From Lachnospiraceae bacterium V9D3004 (GTDB taxonomy: Bacteria; Bacillota; Clostridia; Lachnospirales; Lachnospiraceae), in contig JHWW01000002.1 in the NCBI GenBank assembly GCA_000621985.1, positions 462,608 to 526,607 on the forward strand: a DNA stretch of 64,000 bases, written 5' to 3'. The translations under genes were made by a program, and so were the position numbers. Shown here piece after piece: positions 49,148 through 58,519 of the stretch (position 1 is the stretch's first letter; the number at the start of each line of letters is the position of its first letter). The notes beneath the pieces are model-generated. The model ran no database searches. It saw only the letters and a list, made by a program, of their open reading frames with translations, and was not told the origin of the DNA.

Positions 49148-50629
49148 ATGGTAAAACATACAACGAATATTAAAGAAATGACCTCTAATGATTCTATGAT
49201 AATCAGGTCATCATTTAAAAAACTCGAAAGAACGAGAGACTTCAAAACATTTGATATATTCCTGATCGATAAATGGAGTGACATAAAAGGAAATATTGAT
49301 TACAGTGTTATCGATGATGAAGACATGATGAAATTAAGGAAGAATGCTTATCATAATTTTAACAAAGCATATAAGGGAAAACACATTGCCAATTCAAGGA
49401 CTCTGCGCAAATGGTTTGGAATAGATGAGCACATTCCGCCCAAAAGAGATATGATGTATAAGATAGCTCTCACTCTCGGATTCTCTATGGAAGAAACAAA
49501 AGATTATATGGTTAACGGCCTGATGCAGCCGACATTTCAGGTTAATGATTATCAGGAGATAATATACATGTATGGCATTAATAATCACCTGTCATACGAA
49601 AAATGTTCCGATATGATACAGGTATTCGAGGCAAATATGGGCGGCGAACAGTCATATGTACAAGAAAATCATACAGACGTATTGTTGAAGTCATTCGAGA
49701 TAAATAAAGGACTTGCACCGGAAGATTTTCTGCACTGGATGCTCGAAAACAAGCAACTGTTCAAGGGTTACAGTAAGACTGTTCTTGATTATTTTATACT
49801 ACTTCGTGACGAGATAATTAATCACATAAAAAAAGTTAATGAGGATGAGCTCATTACATTACTGAAAAGTATCGATTATGATGAATGGAAGATTACAAAC
49901 AATCGTCAGGGAACAAAAAAAGATATATCGGATTATATCAGACATCTGAAAAGAAGTAATTCCGGAAAATCCTATGAATCTTTGTTCGACAGTATAAAAA
50001 GATGTTATAATATCGTATACAGTGAAAAAAATAATGCCGATCTGATACGTGAGATGTATGCAGCTGCAAATAAAAAAGAAGACACAGAATGCATTGAAAA
50101 AGTTGCCGGATTCAAGAAGGACGGCATATCATTTATGTCTGATAAATACCTGTCCGACATACTTAATATCGGTTCACAAAAAGCCGAGTGGATGAGACTA
50201 AGAGGATGGCTGGCCAAACTTGAATCCTGTAAAGATGACGAAGATTGTCCTGAAGACGTATATGAAGCTATATGTGAATACGGTAAGATCCCAAAGAACA
50301 AAAAAACAGATGAATGCAAGAAAGTACTGTTGTATAATATTAAGAACAGGAATCAGAGATGTCGGCTTATCGGAAGAGAAGATATACTTCCGTTGATTCA
50401 TTATATCGTGCAAAAAAGATATTTTAAGATGATGGAGAATGATCCTGAAAAATATGATCAGAATGAAGCTATCAATTATTTTATCAGTACTGCGGACTCC
50501 ATATTGTTAAAATGCGGCATGGCTCCGATATCCGAATCATACAGAAGTGATTTTCTAATGATCTCAAGTTTCTCAGAGGGTGATATGTATTCACTGAATG
50601 AGATGGTAGAGATATCGTTGCAGGTGTGA
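49148..50629 (+). CDS. Unknown HTH-like protein next to the kinase
   Basis: This 493-residue soluble protein is not assigned to any named family by me. Near residues 75-130 it has a segment (NSRTLRKWFGIDEHIP, then MYKIALTLGFSMEETKDYM) that looks like an XRE-type helix-turn-helix or a related helical bundle. The rest is alpha-helical and charged. ATG 49148 is chosen for the ACGGAGAAA site; the gap to the kinase stop is 22 bases, so they form an operon. It may be a substrate or regulator of the kinase, which is inference. Confidence 0.65.
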   Translation: MVKHTTNIKEMTSNDSMIIRSSFKKLERTRDFKTFDIFLIDKWSDIKGNIDYSVIDDEDMMKLRKNAYHNFNKAYKGKHIANSRTLRKWFGIDEHIPPKRDMMYKIALTLGFSMEETKDYMVNGLMQPTFQVNDYQEIIYMYGINNHLSYEKCSDMIQVFEANMGGEQSYVQENHTDVLLKSFEINKGLAPEDFLHWMLENKQLFKGYSKTVLDYFILLRDEIINHIKKVNEDELITLLKSIDYDEWKITNNRQGTKKDISDYIRHLKRSNSGKSYESLFDSIKRCYNIVYSEKNNADLIREMYAAANKKEDTECIEKVAGFKKDGISFMSDKYLSDILNIGSQKAEWMRLRGWLAKLESCKDDEDCPEDVYEAICEYGKIPKNKKTDECKKVLLYNIKNRNQRCRLIGREDILPLIHYIVQKRYFKMMENDPEKYDQNEAINYFISTADSILLKCGMAPISESYRSDFLMISSFSEGDMYSLNEMVEISLQV

Positions 50630-50799
50630 GTAGATATTTCACGCTTTGGGCTTTATGTTCTTGAAACAGGTTAATCTCTGTTAGGGCAAGTACGGTATCT
50701 GTTGTTAGGGTGGTGATAAAAAAGCTTCGCTAATGACTGAAACCCTTTGCTCTTGTATCTTAGTATGAATGAATTGACACATAGGGGAGGGTAATCAAG

Positions 50800-53067
50800 T
50801 TGAAAATATCAAAAAAATATAGAATGATCTCCGGAATAATATCAATGCTCATCGTTATATCTGTTATGTTATCATCCGAAGGCAGCCTTACCCTCAATGG
50901 AGTTATTGCTTATGCAAAAGAAGACGTAACAGTAATTGCTACCGGCAATTGCGGCGCAACATGGACTCTGTATTCAGACGGAACACTTGCAATAGAAGGA
51001 GAAGGAGAGATCTATTGCGATCAGCAATGGAAACAAAAGTACAGAACTTCAATTAAGAAAATAACTGTTAGTGAAGGGATAACTTCAATAGCAGGTTTTG
51101 AATACTTATATATGCTAAAAGAGGTTGAACTTCCCGACACATTGGAAAAGATAGTAGATTATACATTCTTTGAGTGTAGGGCGCTTGAAGAAATACACAT
51201 TCCCGACAGTGTATATTTTATTGGAAATTGGGTATTTGATGGGTGTAGTAGTCTCAAAAAGGCTAATCTACCTAAAGGAATTGATATAGTTCCGATCTGC
51301 TGTTTTACAGGCTGTTCGCTTCTTGAAACAATTGTTGTTCCATCAGGAGTATTAATAGTTGATGAAGGCAGTTTTAACAGTTGTAGCGGTCTTAAGAAAA
51401 TTTACTTTGAAGGATCATGCCCTACATTCTGTGATTATGCATTTAACGGTGTTACTGCTGACTTATTATATCCTGAGGAAGATACAAGCTGGAAGACAGC
51501 AGACCTGTCTATATGTGGTGGCGATATAGAATTAAAACCATACGTTATTGTTGACGGGATCAGACAGGAGGTTACGCCGGAACCAACAGCAACGCCTACA
51601 GCAACACCCGCATCTACAGCAACGTCAACTCCGAACCCTTCAACAACACCGGCGCCAACACAGGAATCTACAGCAACACCGGCACCTACTGCAACACCGG
51701 CACCTACTCTCGAGCCACTAGATATCGACAGCATGGATATATCAGATAGAGTTCCGGCGGCACTTAGGGTATCAACTGTTATTGATCCGGATGGGTTGGT
51801 TGATGAAGCATGGAAGAGCCTGCCTAATTATGCTATAAGAGATACTAATGGTTCGGTGATTGCAATTGTTAATCTTGCATGGGACGAAGATAATCTATAT
51901 GTACTGGAGCGGGTTAAAGATTCAGAGTTCGATTCATCGTCAGGGAACAATTGGGAACGTGATGGCGGAGATATCTATCTGGATGAAGATAACAGCAAAG
52001 AAACTAATTATATGGATAATGAAGATGCTTTTCAATATCGTCTGAGTGGATTCGATTCCGAATATACAAAAAGCAAAGTCTTTTCGGCAGGAAGAGATTA
52101 TGCCATTAATGCATATTCAGGTATCATATCCTCGGCCAGAATAATGAATGACGGATACATTATGGAATTCAGCATTCCTTGGAATAAAAAGAATGAAATA
52201 ACTGCCGGCAAAATAATAGGATTTGACATAAGTATATTCGACTGTTCGGATGGTAAGAGGCAGAATGAATGGAAGTTTCTTACCGAATATAGGGATCTGT
52301 GGTCGAATCCCGGACATTTTGGTGAGATTAAGCTTGTGAATTCTGTTGATGACATCTCGCCTAACCCGACGGCAACTGCTAAACCTATAAAGACAGCTAC
52401 ACCGACTGCAACATTATATCCTGTGCCGACAACGACACCTAGGGCAACAGAAAGACCTTCATCTACTACAACTCCAAAAGTGACAGAAAGGCCTTCGCCA
52501 ACTGCGACACCTAGTGTGATAGTCACACCTTCGGTCAGCCCGTCTGTAATACAGTCTGCCAGACCATCAGTATCACCTGTTTCGACAAATGAAACAACTG
52601 CTTCTGCAACACCTACTCCAACGAAGGAAATAGCAACGTCAGCCACACCTACACAAACAACGTCCATGCCCACCACGGACGTATCGCCATCACCTTCACG
52701 GGCACCTGAGCAGACAGCCAAGCAAACAGAAACTCCGGATGAGACTCCTACATCACAACATACATTAACATCAATAATCAAGCCAACCTTCAAGCTTAAG
52801 AAGGGTAGAACACTAAAGGGCAGAAAGTGTATCATCATAACACTGAAGCGGTACCAGGGCACCGATATTGAGATATACAGCTGTAAAGGCAAAAAGAAGA
52901 TTAAGATCAAACTTGAAAGCACAGGAATAAAAAAGAATAAGAACACATTCAAACTGATCTACAATAAAAGCAACTGTGTATATAAAATATGTGTCAAAAC
53001 CTATAAGAATGTGAACGGCAAGAAGGTGAAGAGTCCCTACAGTGAGGTTAAGACGATCAGGGGATGA
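50800..53067 (+). CDS. Secreted BspA-type LRR / CBM9-like surface protein
   Basis: This 755-residue exported protein starts at TTG 50800 with GGGGAGGG upstream. A signal peptide covers about residues 1-39. BspA-type leucine-rich repeats follow (about 65-245, units like LEEIHIPDSVYFIGNWVFDGCSSL), then a Thr/Pro linker (about 255-305), a CBM9-like domain (about 315-520, with LVDEAWKSLP, WDEDNLYV and MEFSIPW), a second long Thr/Pro linker and a basic C-terminal domain. No LPXTG or lipobox is seen. It probably binds carbohydrate at the cell surface. The 170 bases before it (50630-50799) show no riboswitch that I recognise. Confidence 0.85.
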   Translation: MKISKKYRMISGIISMLIVISVMLSSEGSLTLNGVIAYAKEDVTVIATGNCGATWTLYSDGTLAIEGEGEIYCDQQWKQKYRTSIKKITVSEGITSIAGFEYLYMLKEVELPDTLEKIVDYTFFECRALEEIHIPDSVYFIGNWVFDGCSSLKKANLPKGIDIVPICCFTGCSLLETIVVPSGVLIVDEGSFNSCSGLKKIYFEGSCPTFCDYAFNGVTADLLYPEEDTSWKTADLSICGGDIELKPYVIVDGIRQEVTPEPTATPTATPASTATSTPNPSTTPAPTQESTATPAPTATPAPTLEPLDIDSMDISDRVPAALRVSTVIDPDGLVDEAWKSLPNYAIRDTNGSVIAIVNLAWDEDNLYVLERVKDSEFDSSSGNNWERDGGDIYLDEDNSKETNYMDNEDAFQYRLSGFDSEYTKSKVFSAGRDYAINAYSGIISSARIMNDGYIMEFSIPWNKKNEITAGKIIGFDISIFDCSDGKRQNEWKFLTEYRDLWSNPGHFGEIKLVNSVDDISPNPTATAKPIKTATPTATLYPVPTTTPRATERPSSTTTPKVTERPSPTATPSVIVTPSVSPSVIQSARPSVSPVSTNETTASATPTPTKEIATSATPTQTTSMPTTDVSPSPSRAPEQTAKQTETPDETPTSQHTLTSIIKPTFKLKKGRTLKGRKCIIITLKRYQGTDIEIYSCKGKKKIKIKLESTGIKKNKNTFKLIYNKSNCVYKICVKTYKNVNGKKVKSPYSEVKTIRG

Positions 53068-53118
53068 TGGTTTTGTGAAGTTTTATGATTGATCATGAAA
53101 TGTTAATAAATTGTTAAT

Positions 53119-53163
53119 AAAGACGGAACAAATTGTTAATTGCGATTTGGACCGTCTTTTTTT
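53119..53163 (+). terminator. Intrinsic terminator before the GTPase cluster
   Basis: AAAGACGG (53119-53126) pairs with CCGTCTTT (53152-53159), with an inner CAAAT/ATTTG extension. Seven T's follow. It isolates the AT-rich cluster from the surface-protein gene. Confidence 0.9.
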
Positions 53164-53309
53164 GATTGAATTTGTATAAGTTGAAAATTGAATTGACGGG
53201 TGGGGTGTAAAATTTTAAAAAATATAAATGAATAAACGGACATGTGTCTAATTATAATGATTACTAATGTGTTAATAATATTGAAATAATTAACATGGAG
53301 ATTTTACGT

Positions 53310-53471
53310 ATGAATGAAAACAAAACAAACAAAATAAAATTGCCGCTTAATAAAAAAATAATGGTGATATGTATTATCATAGCTGTAGTATTATACTGTT
53401 TTCCAGAAATAAAGGATAAAATAATTTCCTCTATTGATATTAAAAAATTTAAAAGGAGAAAAGAAAGATGA
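53310..53471 (+). CDS. 53-residue single-pass membrane peptide
   Basis: This short gene encodes a 53-residue protein with a basic N terminus, one hydrophobic helix (about residues 17-31, VICIIIAVVLYC) and a Lys/Arg-rich C-terminal tail. ATG 53310 has TGGAG nine bases upstream, and the stop overlaps the next ATG (ATGA), so it is coupled to the GTPase gene. No family is recognised. Possible roles are a membrane anchor or a small regulatory subunit. A TATAAT at 53253-53258 may be its -10, without a clear -35. Confidence 0.7.
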   Translation: MNENKTNKIKLPLNKKIMVICIIIAVVLYCFPEIKDKIISSIDIKKFKRRKER

Positions 53472-55522
53472 TTTCAATTATAGAAATTCAAAACATAACA
53501 GAACATTGTATGAAGATATTATCTTATACAGATTATCTTCGAAGTGATGAAAACACAAAAGATGCATATACATATGCGGAGGGTATTTTCGGTTTTATTA
53601 GAAAATTATTCATTTCATCAATGATGTACAACAAAAAACTCATTTGTGTTTCAGGTTTACAAGGCGCAGGAAAAACAACGTTAATGAGAAACTTTTATAA
53701 TTTAGATAATAAATTTCTTGATCCGACAAGAGGCAGAGGTGAAAGAATTCCTGTCCTTATCACTGAAAAAAAAGACATTGCGACTCCAAAAATGTATGCA
53801 ATAAAAATAGATAAGAATAGTAATGGAGAGTATTGTCAAAGTAATGTTGAATTATCAGCGGATGAATATCATAGTGTTTCGAGAGGTGAAGACTCTAAAA
53901 TAATGTATTTGGAATTGTTTGTTCCTTATAGTCATACTTATAATGAAGGTATATCTTTTATGCTATTGCCGGGCTTTGAAAAAAAGAATGATTACTGGAA
54001 TAATCTTATAGAATTTTCTGTTAATTCTTCTGATGCAGCTGTTTTTGTTTTTAATGAGACTAGTTTTTCAAATGCTGATAATGAAAATTATCTAAAAAGG
54101 ATAGAAGATAAGTTTGGAAAGAATCTTGTTTATGTCATATCAGGATCTGACGGAAGTCCTGATGATAATGCAGAAGTGAAAAAAACCTGTATAGAAACGC
54201 TAAAAATTTCTATGAATGAAAGCGATAGAGTAGTATGCGTTGGTTCTTATACGGATGAAAAAAAGAATAAAACTTGGATTGAAAATTTTAAAGATGCACT
54301 TGAAAAATATGTATACAGAGAAACACAACAATTTAAGAAAAATAGTGAATATTTATACAAGGAAATTCGTAATATCAAAGATAGCTTATATGCAATTTTG
54401 AGTATTTTAAATAATGATAGCAGTTTTGAAATGAAGGAATATCATGAACATGCAATGCTTAAAGCATTCGATAAAGCGGTTGAAAAAAAGAAAAAGGAGT
54501 TCGAGGAGAATCTAAATGATGAATTTGAAATAGCAAAAGGTGAAAGTGGGAAAATGCTAGAACAGCTCTTTACAGAACGCCCTAAACTTAAAAATTTAAA
54601 ACGAACAATATTTGGGAGTAATGTGAAAGAGCAATTCACAGAAACAAGGGAAATTATTGAAAAATCATTAAAATATAACGGAGATTGTTATTTGCCAAAT
54701 AAACACTTGGGTTTAGCTTTAAAACGTTCACTTAATGCTTTGGATAGATTGGAAAACAAAACACAGATGAGCCGATTGATTGATACAAAAAAGGAAAATG
54801 GTAAAACACTTCTTCTTACAGATGGAGAAAATACTCAAGCGATGGTTGGAGATGTTTGTAACCTTTTGGCTGACAACGGTCAAAATAATAATAATTTTAC
54901 TCTAAGAAGCACAAACCCCAAAAAAGTATTAGGTGCAGTTGCAGAAATGGGTACATACTTTTACAGTTTAGAAACATATAATGGAGTTGCTGAAAACTTA
55001 GGATTGAGTTATTATGAACCATCTCAAACAGAATTAGTTCCTGATAATGTGTTTAATGGTGCAAAATCTTCAAAAAAATTTGTGGCTGGAATGGCTGGAA
55101 TAATGGGAATTGATTTAATTGGTGATGGTTCAATCAATCTTGTTACGAAGATTGCATCATCGCTCAAGGTGGCCGTACCTGTTGCTACTGTATCTGCTAT
55201 TGCTATGGTTGGTGCCGGGGCAGTAACTGTTATAATGAAAGATTTAAACAGAATGCAACGTGATGATTTTTCATCTGCACGTTTGACCGTTAATGGAATA
55301 TATGATGATTTAAAAGAAAATGCACTTAAAAAGTTCGATACTTTCATGGAAGCAATTCGAGATAGAATTGAAGATAATCTCACTGAATTGGGTGGCGATG
55401 GAAAAAAAATAATATATGCTTATAATGCTAAAGATGAAGTGAAATTTACTTTGCATTTGCTTGATGAAATTATAGAGAGGTATAAAGATAATGTACATGG
55501 AATGGGATCAATTTTTTCTTAA
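53468..55522 (+). CDS. Dynamin-like GTPase 1 (degenerate G3)
   Basis: This 684-residue protein has an N-terminal GTPase domain with P-loop GLQGAGKTT (residues 63-71). The G3 position reads LLPGFE (166-171), lacking the usual Asp of DxPG. ISGSD near 222 may serve as G4. A helical middle region with coiled coil (about 285-350 and beyond) follows. A hydrophobic stretch at about 565-590 (VAVPVATVSAIAMVGAGAV) could be a membrane paddle or hairpin, then a helical tail. This is the layout of bacterial dynamin-like proteins, though similarity outside the P-loop is not obvious to me. It shares overlaps with both neighbours. Confidence 0.7.
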   Translation: MISIIEIQNITEHCMKILSYTDYLRSDENTKDAYTYAEGIFGFIRKLFISSMMYNKKLICVSGLQGAGKTTLMRNFYNLDNKFLDPTRGRGERIPVLITEKKDIATPKMYAIKIDKNSNGEYCQSNVELSADEYHSVSRGEDSKIMYLELFVPYSHTYNEGISFMLLPGFEKKNDYWNNLIEFSVNSSDAAVFVFNETSFSNADNENYLKRIEDKFGKNLVYVISGSDGSPDDNAEVKKTCIETLKISMNESDRVVCVGSYTDEKKNKTWIENFKDALEKYVYRETQQFKKNSEYLYKEIRNIKDSLYAILSILNNDSSFEMKEYHEHAMLKAFDKAVEKKKKEFEENLNDEFEIAKGESGKMLEQLFTERPKLKNLKRTIFGSNVKEQFTETREIIEKSLKYNGDCYLPNKHLGLALKRSLNALDRLENKTQMSRLIDTKKENGKTLLLTDGENTQAMVGDVCNLLADNGQNNNNFTLRSTNPKKVLGAVAEMGTYFYSLETYNGVAENLGLSYYEPSQTELVPDNVFNGAKSSKKFVAGMAGIMGIDLIGDGSINLVTKIASSLKVAVPVATVSAIAMVGAGAVTVIMKDLNRMQRDDFSSARLTVNGIYDDLKENALKKFDTFMEAIRDRIEDNLTELGGDGKKIIYAYNAKDEVKFTLHLLDEIIERYKDNVHGMGSIFS

Positions 55523-57476
55523 AAAAGATGAATGGCAGCGAGAATCGTTTGAAATGATAAAAAATGATCTGATTTGTACGAAGAATAATCGTTTTGTAAG
55601 ATACGAAAATACTAAAGAAACTCATTTGGTTACGATTTATGGTAAGTCTCAGGTCGGTAAAACAACATTAATTCTTAATATGATTGGTTTAAAACCAGAG
55701 CGTTTCTCTGAAGTATATGAAACATTGAGGGCTGGAGTTCCTAGAGGGAACTCCTCAACTTCAACAGCTATTATTTACTCAAAATCAACTAATAATCAAT
55801 ATGGTTTTGCTTTGACATCTATTAATTCAATTACAAGGGAAATACAGCACTATGATAAGAAAGGAATGATAATTCAGCTTGATAATATTAGACAGCAAGT
55901 AGAAAATAACATAGTATCTTCGAACAATATTTTGTATGTCTATATTCCCAAAAAATATTTTATTCATGATTCAACTACAGATAGTATTTCGATTATGGAT
56001 ATGCCTGGAATAGAAAGTAGAAACCATAGGGAAGACATTCATGTTCAAAGTTTAATGACAAAATTTATCCCCATCTCTTCAGTATGTATTATTGCTTGTC
56101 GTTCTAATGAAATTCAATCTCTTGAAACACTTGTGTTGCCTAATCATATGGAGTGGAAGAACATGGAACATAGGTTTATTTTAGTTATCACTCATGCTTA
56201 CAATGATGGTACAACAAAACAGTACTTTATAACAAGAACGGCAAAACACACCAGTAATTTCTATGACTATGTAAATGATTCATATAAAAAAGAAATAAGG
56301 AAGATACTTGGCGAAAATAATAGAACAGAAGTTTATCCTATTGATGTAGGTGATTCACTTACAAAATTATGCAATGATGAAATTAAGAATAAAAATGATA
56401 GAAAAGAAATAATAGATACAAAGGATAGAGTTTTGGCAGATCTTCGAAAATCAATTATAGGTCACAAAGGTGAAAAACTAAAATCAGCTTTGATGGATCT
56501 TAAAATTATAATTAAAAACTATGGCGAGGATGAAATCCAGCGTATAGATAATGAAATAACTGATTTGAATACAAAAAAATGGCATAAAAATAATATGATT
56601 AATTGTACAATTAGGGATATTGAGAAGTTGAGTGATGAATATAGTGAACAAGAAGAATTAGTTTCAGAAATTAAAGAACTCGAGAGAATTTCAGATCAAT
56701 TCAAATCTCTATTATCTTCTGGTATCTCAGAACTTTATAGTAAAACCAAACGGTATATTTTAAAAGAAACGCTTTATTCATCTGGAAAAGATGGTGATAT
56801 TTATTTGAAAGACAACAAACAAGACACTCTTAGTTTTATGAGGGACTTCATTTTTGTTTCGGTTGAACATTTTATTAAAAACCTAAATGATAATATAAGA
56901 AAAACGAATATTGATATTATCCTGAATCCTGGAGATATTGAAATGAAGGCATACGAATTTATTCTTGAAGAACAAAACAGTATATATCCTAAGAAACAGA
57001 GCTTTTTTTCAAAAAAAGAAAAAGTTTCGTTAAAAAGTTTAGAAACCATATGTAATAAAATACAAGAAAATATTAATATATATTTTAAAAAAAATTATAC
57101 AGAAAAATATATTAATGAGATTAAAACAATCATAAATGAAAAAAAGCAAGAGATAAATCGTATAAGTGCCATTATTAGAAAATTTGAACATAAAAAACAT
57201 AAATATCAGATGGAAATAATAACACTTGAAAGTGAGATTTTAGAATTGCATAAAGTTAAGAAAGATATAGAGCAAAAAAGAGAACAAGATTTAAATACAC
57301 TAAATACGTATTTGGAATATGCAAAAAAAGCCTACATTAAACAAAGAAATAATATTGTCTTGCAAATAAATGAAACAAGGAACACTGCGTACAAATTTCT
57401 ATTGATTTTATTTCTAGGTGTATTAGATAAAGATTATCAAAAAGTGACAGGTGGTATTCATGAAAACGACAATTAA
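55491..57476 (+). CDS. Dynamin-like GTPase 2
   Basis: This 661-residue GTPase has P-loop GKSQVGKTT (residues 51-59), a switch-I-like stretch with GNSSTSTA, G3 DMPG (D170 to G173) and an ITHAYN segment near 240 as G4. Residues about 345-640 are mostly coiled coil, split by a globular part near 410-520. A short hydrophobic segment near the end (KFLLILFLGVL) may touch the membrane. Unlike its neighbour, all nucleotide motifs look intact. GAGAGG precedes ATG 55491, and the gene overlaps the previous one by 32 bases. The two differ enough to be partners, not a recent duplication. Confidence 0.75.
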   Translation: MYMEWDQFFLKKDEWQRESFEMIKNDLICTKNNRFVRYENTKETHLVTIYGKSQVGKTTLILNMIGLKPERFSEVYETLRAGVPRGNSSTSTAIIYSKSTNNQYGFALTSINSITREIQHYDKKGMIIQLDNIRQQVENNIVSSNNILYVYIPKKYFIHDSTTDSISIMDMPGIESRNHREDIHVQSLMTKFIPISSVCIIACRSNEIQSLETLVLPNHMEWKNMEHRFILVITHAYNDGTTKQYFITRTAKHTSNFYDYVNDSYKKEIRKILGENNRTEVYPIDVGDSLTKLCNDEIKNKNDRKEIIDTKDRVLADLRKSIIGHKGEKLKSALMDLKIIIKNYGEDEIQRIDNEITDLNTKKWHKNNMINCTIRDIEKLSDEYSEQEELVSEIKELERISDQFKSLLSSGISELYSKTKRYILKETLYSSGKDGDIYLKDNKQDTLSFMRDFIFVSVEHFIKNLNDNIRKTNIDIILNPGDIEMKAYEFILEEQNSIYPKKQSFFSKKEKVSLKSLETICNKIQENINIYFKKNYTEKYINEIKTIINEKKQEINRISAIIRKFEHKKHKYQMEIITLESEILELHKVKKDIEQKREQDLNTLNTYLEYAKKAYIKQRNNIVLQINETRNTAYKFLLILFLGVLDKDYQKVTGGIHENDN

Positions 57477-58371
57477 TGCCAAAGCTAAAATTGAAGTAAA
57501 AGAACTTCTTGATGAGTATGTTGTATCTCCATTAAACAAAGATCTTTCTACTGAATTATCAAAAATAAGCAAAGAGATTGAATCATTTAATGAAAAAAAC
57601 ACAAAAGATATAATAAGCTTTTCCTCATCTATTGACGGAAAGCTTGTACAATTAAAGGATAATTTGAAAACTAATGACAATGAAGATGATTTTGACAATA
57701 TTATTGATACAATAAATGATAGTAATAAGGAAATAAATGATAATATAAATGATAACATTAAGAATTTGTCAAAGTTAATAAATGATTTCCAATTTGCTAT
57801 AGAGCAATTATTGTTAGATCACACAGAAACAGAAAATATTACTAATAGTAAAAATATTGAATTAATCAAAAAAATTAACTCGAAATTTTCAAAATATGAA
57901 AAAAAATTATCGACAATTGAAGAATTATCTAAAAAAACGTTATCCTCATGTAAAACACCAGCAAATGAGATTAAATCACAAGAGTATAAATTAAAAGACT
58001 CAAATTTAGATGATTTTTTCTCAAAAAAACAAAATAACTATATGAAATCTATAACAACTTCACCAATTGATCAAAGTCAGTTGATTTCAAAGATGCAAGA
58101 AATAGAAACACTGATAGCTGAGAATAATAATCAAATAATGGAAATTATAAATGCAAAATCATTTAATGTTTCGGATAATTGCAATACAGAGCAAGTCCAA
58201 AAGGTAGAAAAATATACTGAAGAAAATACTACTACAATCAATTCGCTGAAAAAAACAGATCGATCGCTAATAGATCAAAATTATAAAAAGCTATTTACAG
58301 TATCTTTATCTTTTGGAATTGTAAATACAATAGGTCTTGTTGTTATGATTTTAGTTTTTCTTCTAAAATAA
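57460..58371 (+). CDS. Coiled-coil protein with C-terminal membrane anchor
   Basis: This 303-residue protein is almost all charged alpha-helix/coiled coil (Asn, Asp, Lys, Glu rich), ending in one hydrophobic helix at the extreme C terminus (about residues 277-303, with IVNTIGLVVMILVFLL). That makes it a tail-anchored protein with its body in the cytoplasm. ATG 57460 has AGGTGG six bases upstream; GTG 57451 is part of that site. It overlaps the second GTPase gene by 17 bases. No family is recognised; it could link the GTPases to the membrane. Confidence 0.7.
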   Translation: MKTTINAKAKIEVKELLDEYVVSPLNKDLSTELSKISKEIESFNEKNTKDIISFSSSIDGKLVQLKDNLKTNDNEDDFDNIIDTINDSNKEINDNINDNIKNLSKLINDFQFAIEQLLLDHTETENITNSKNIELIKKINSKFSKYEKKLSTIEELSKKTLSSCKTPANEIKSQEYKLKDSNLDDFFSKKQNNYMKSITTSPIDQSQLISKMQEIETLIAENNNQIMEIINAKSFNVSDNCNTEQVQKVEKYTEENTTTINSLKKTDRSLIDQNYKKLFTVSLSFGIVNTIGLVVMILVFLLK

Positions 58372-58519
58372 TATCTAATATTATTTTATTTATTATGATT
58401 ATATATTTTTATCAGTCGAGTTATGCAATAATACATAAAAAAGCGAGATTGTTAATTTTTGAAACATTACTTATATTGTTTATTGATTCAAATATAAAAC
58501 ATTTACAGGAGGAATTCAA

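Noticed and set aside
50630..50799. Possible riboswitch before the LRR surface-protein gene
   Set aside because: GGCAAG and GAAACCC pieces recall c-di-GMP riboswitches, but I could not fold them into the required stems.
52098..52952. 284-residue minus frame rich in Val/Gly
   Set aside because: It is the antisense of the Thr/Pro-coding linkers, whose codon bias removes stops on the other strand; it has no ribosome site.
53193..53221. TTGACG-17-TAAAAA as promoter of the GTPase cluster
   Set aside because: The -10 is too poor; the TATAAT at 53253-53258 is a better -10, but it lacks a -35, so no promoter was assigned with confidence.
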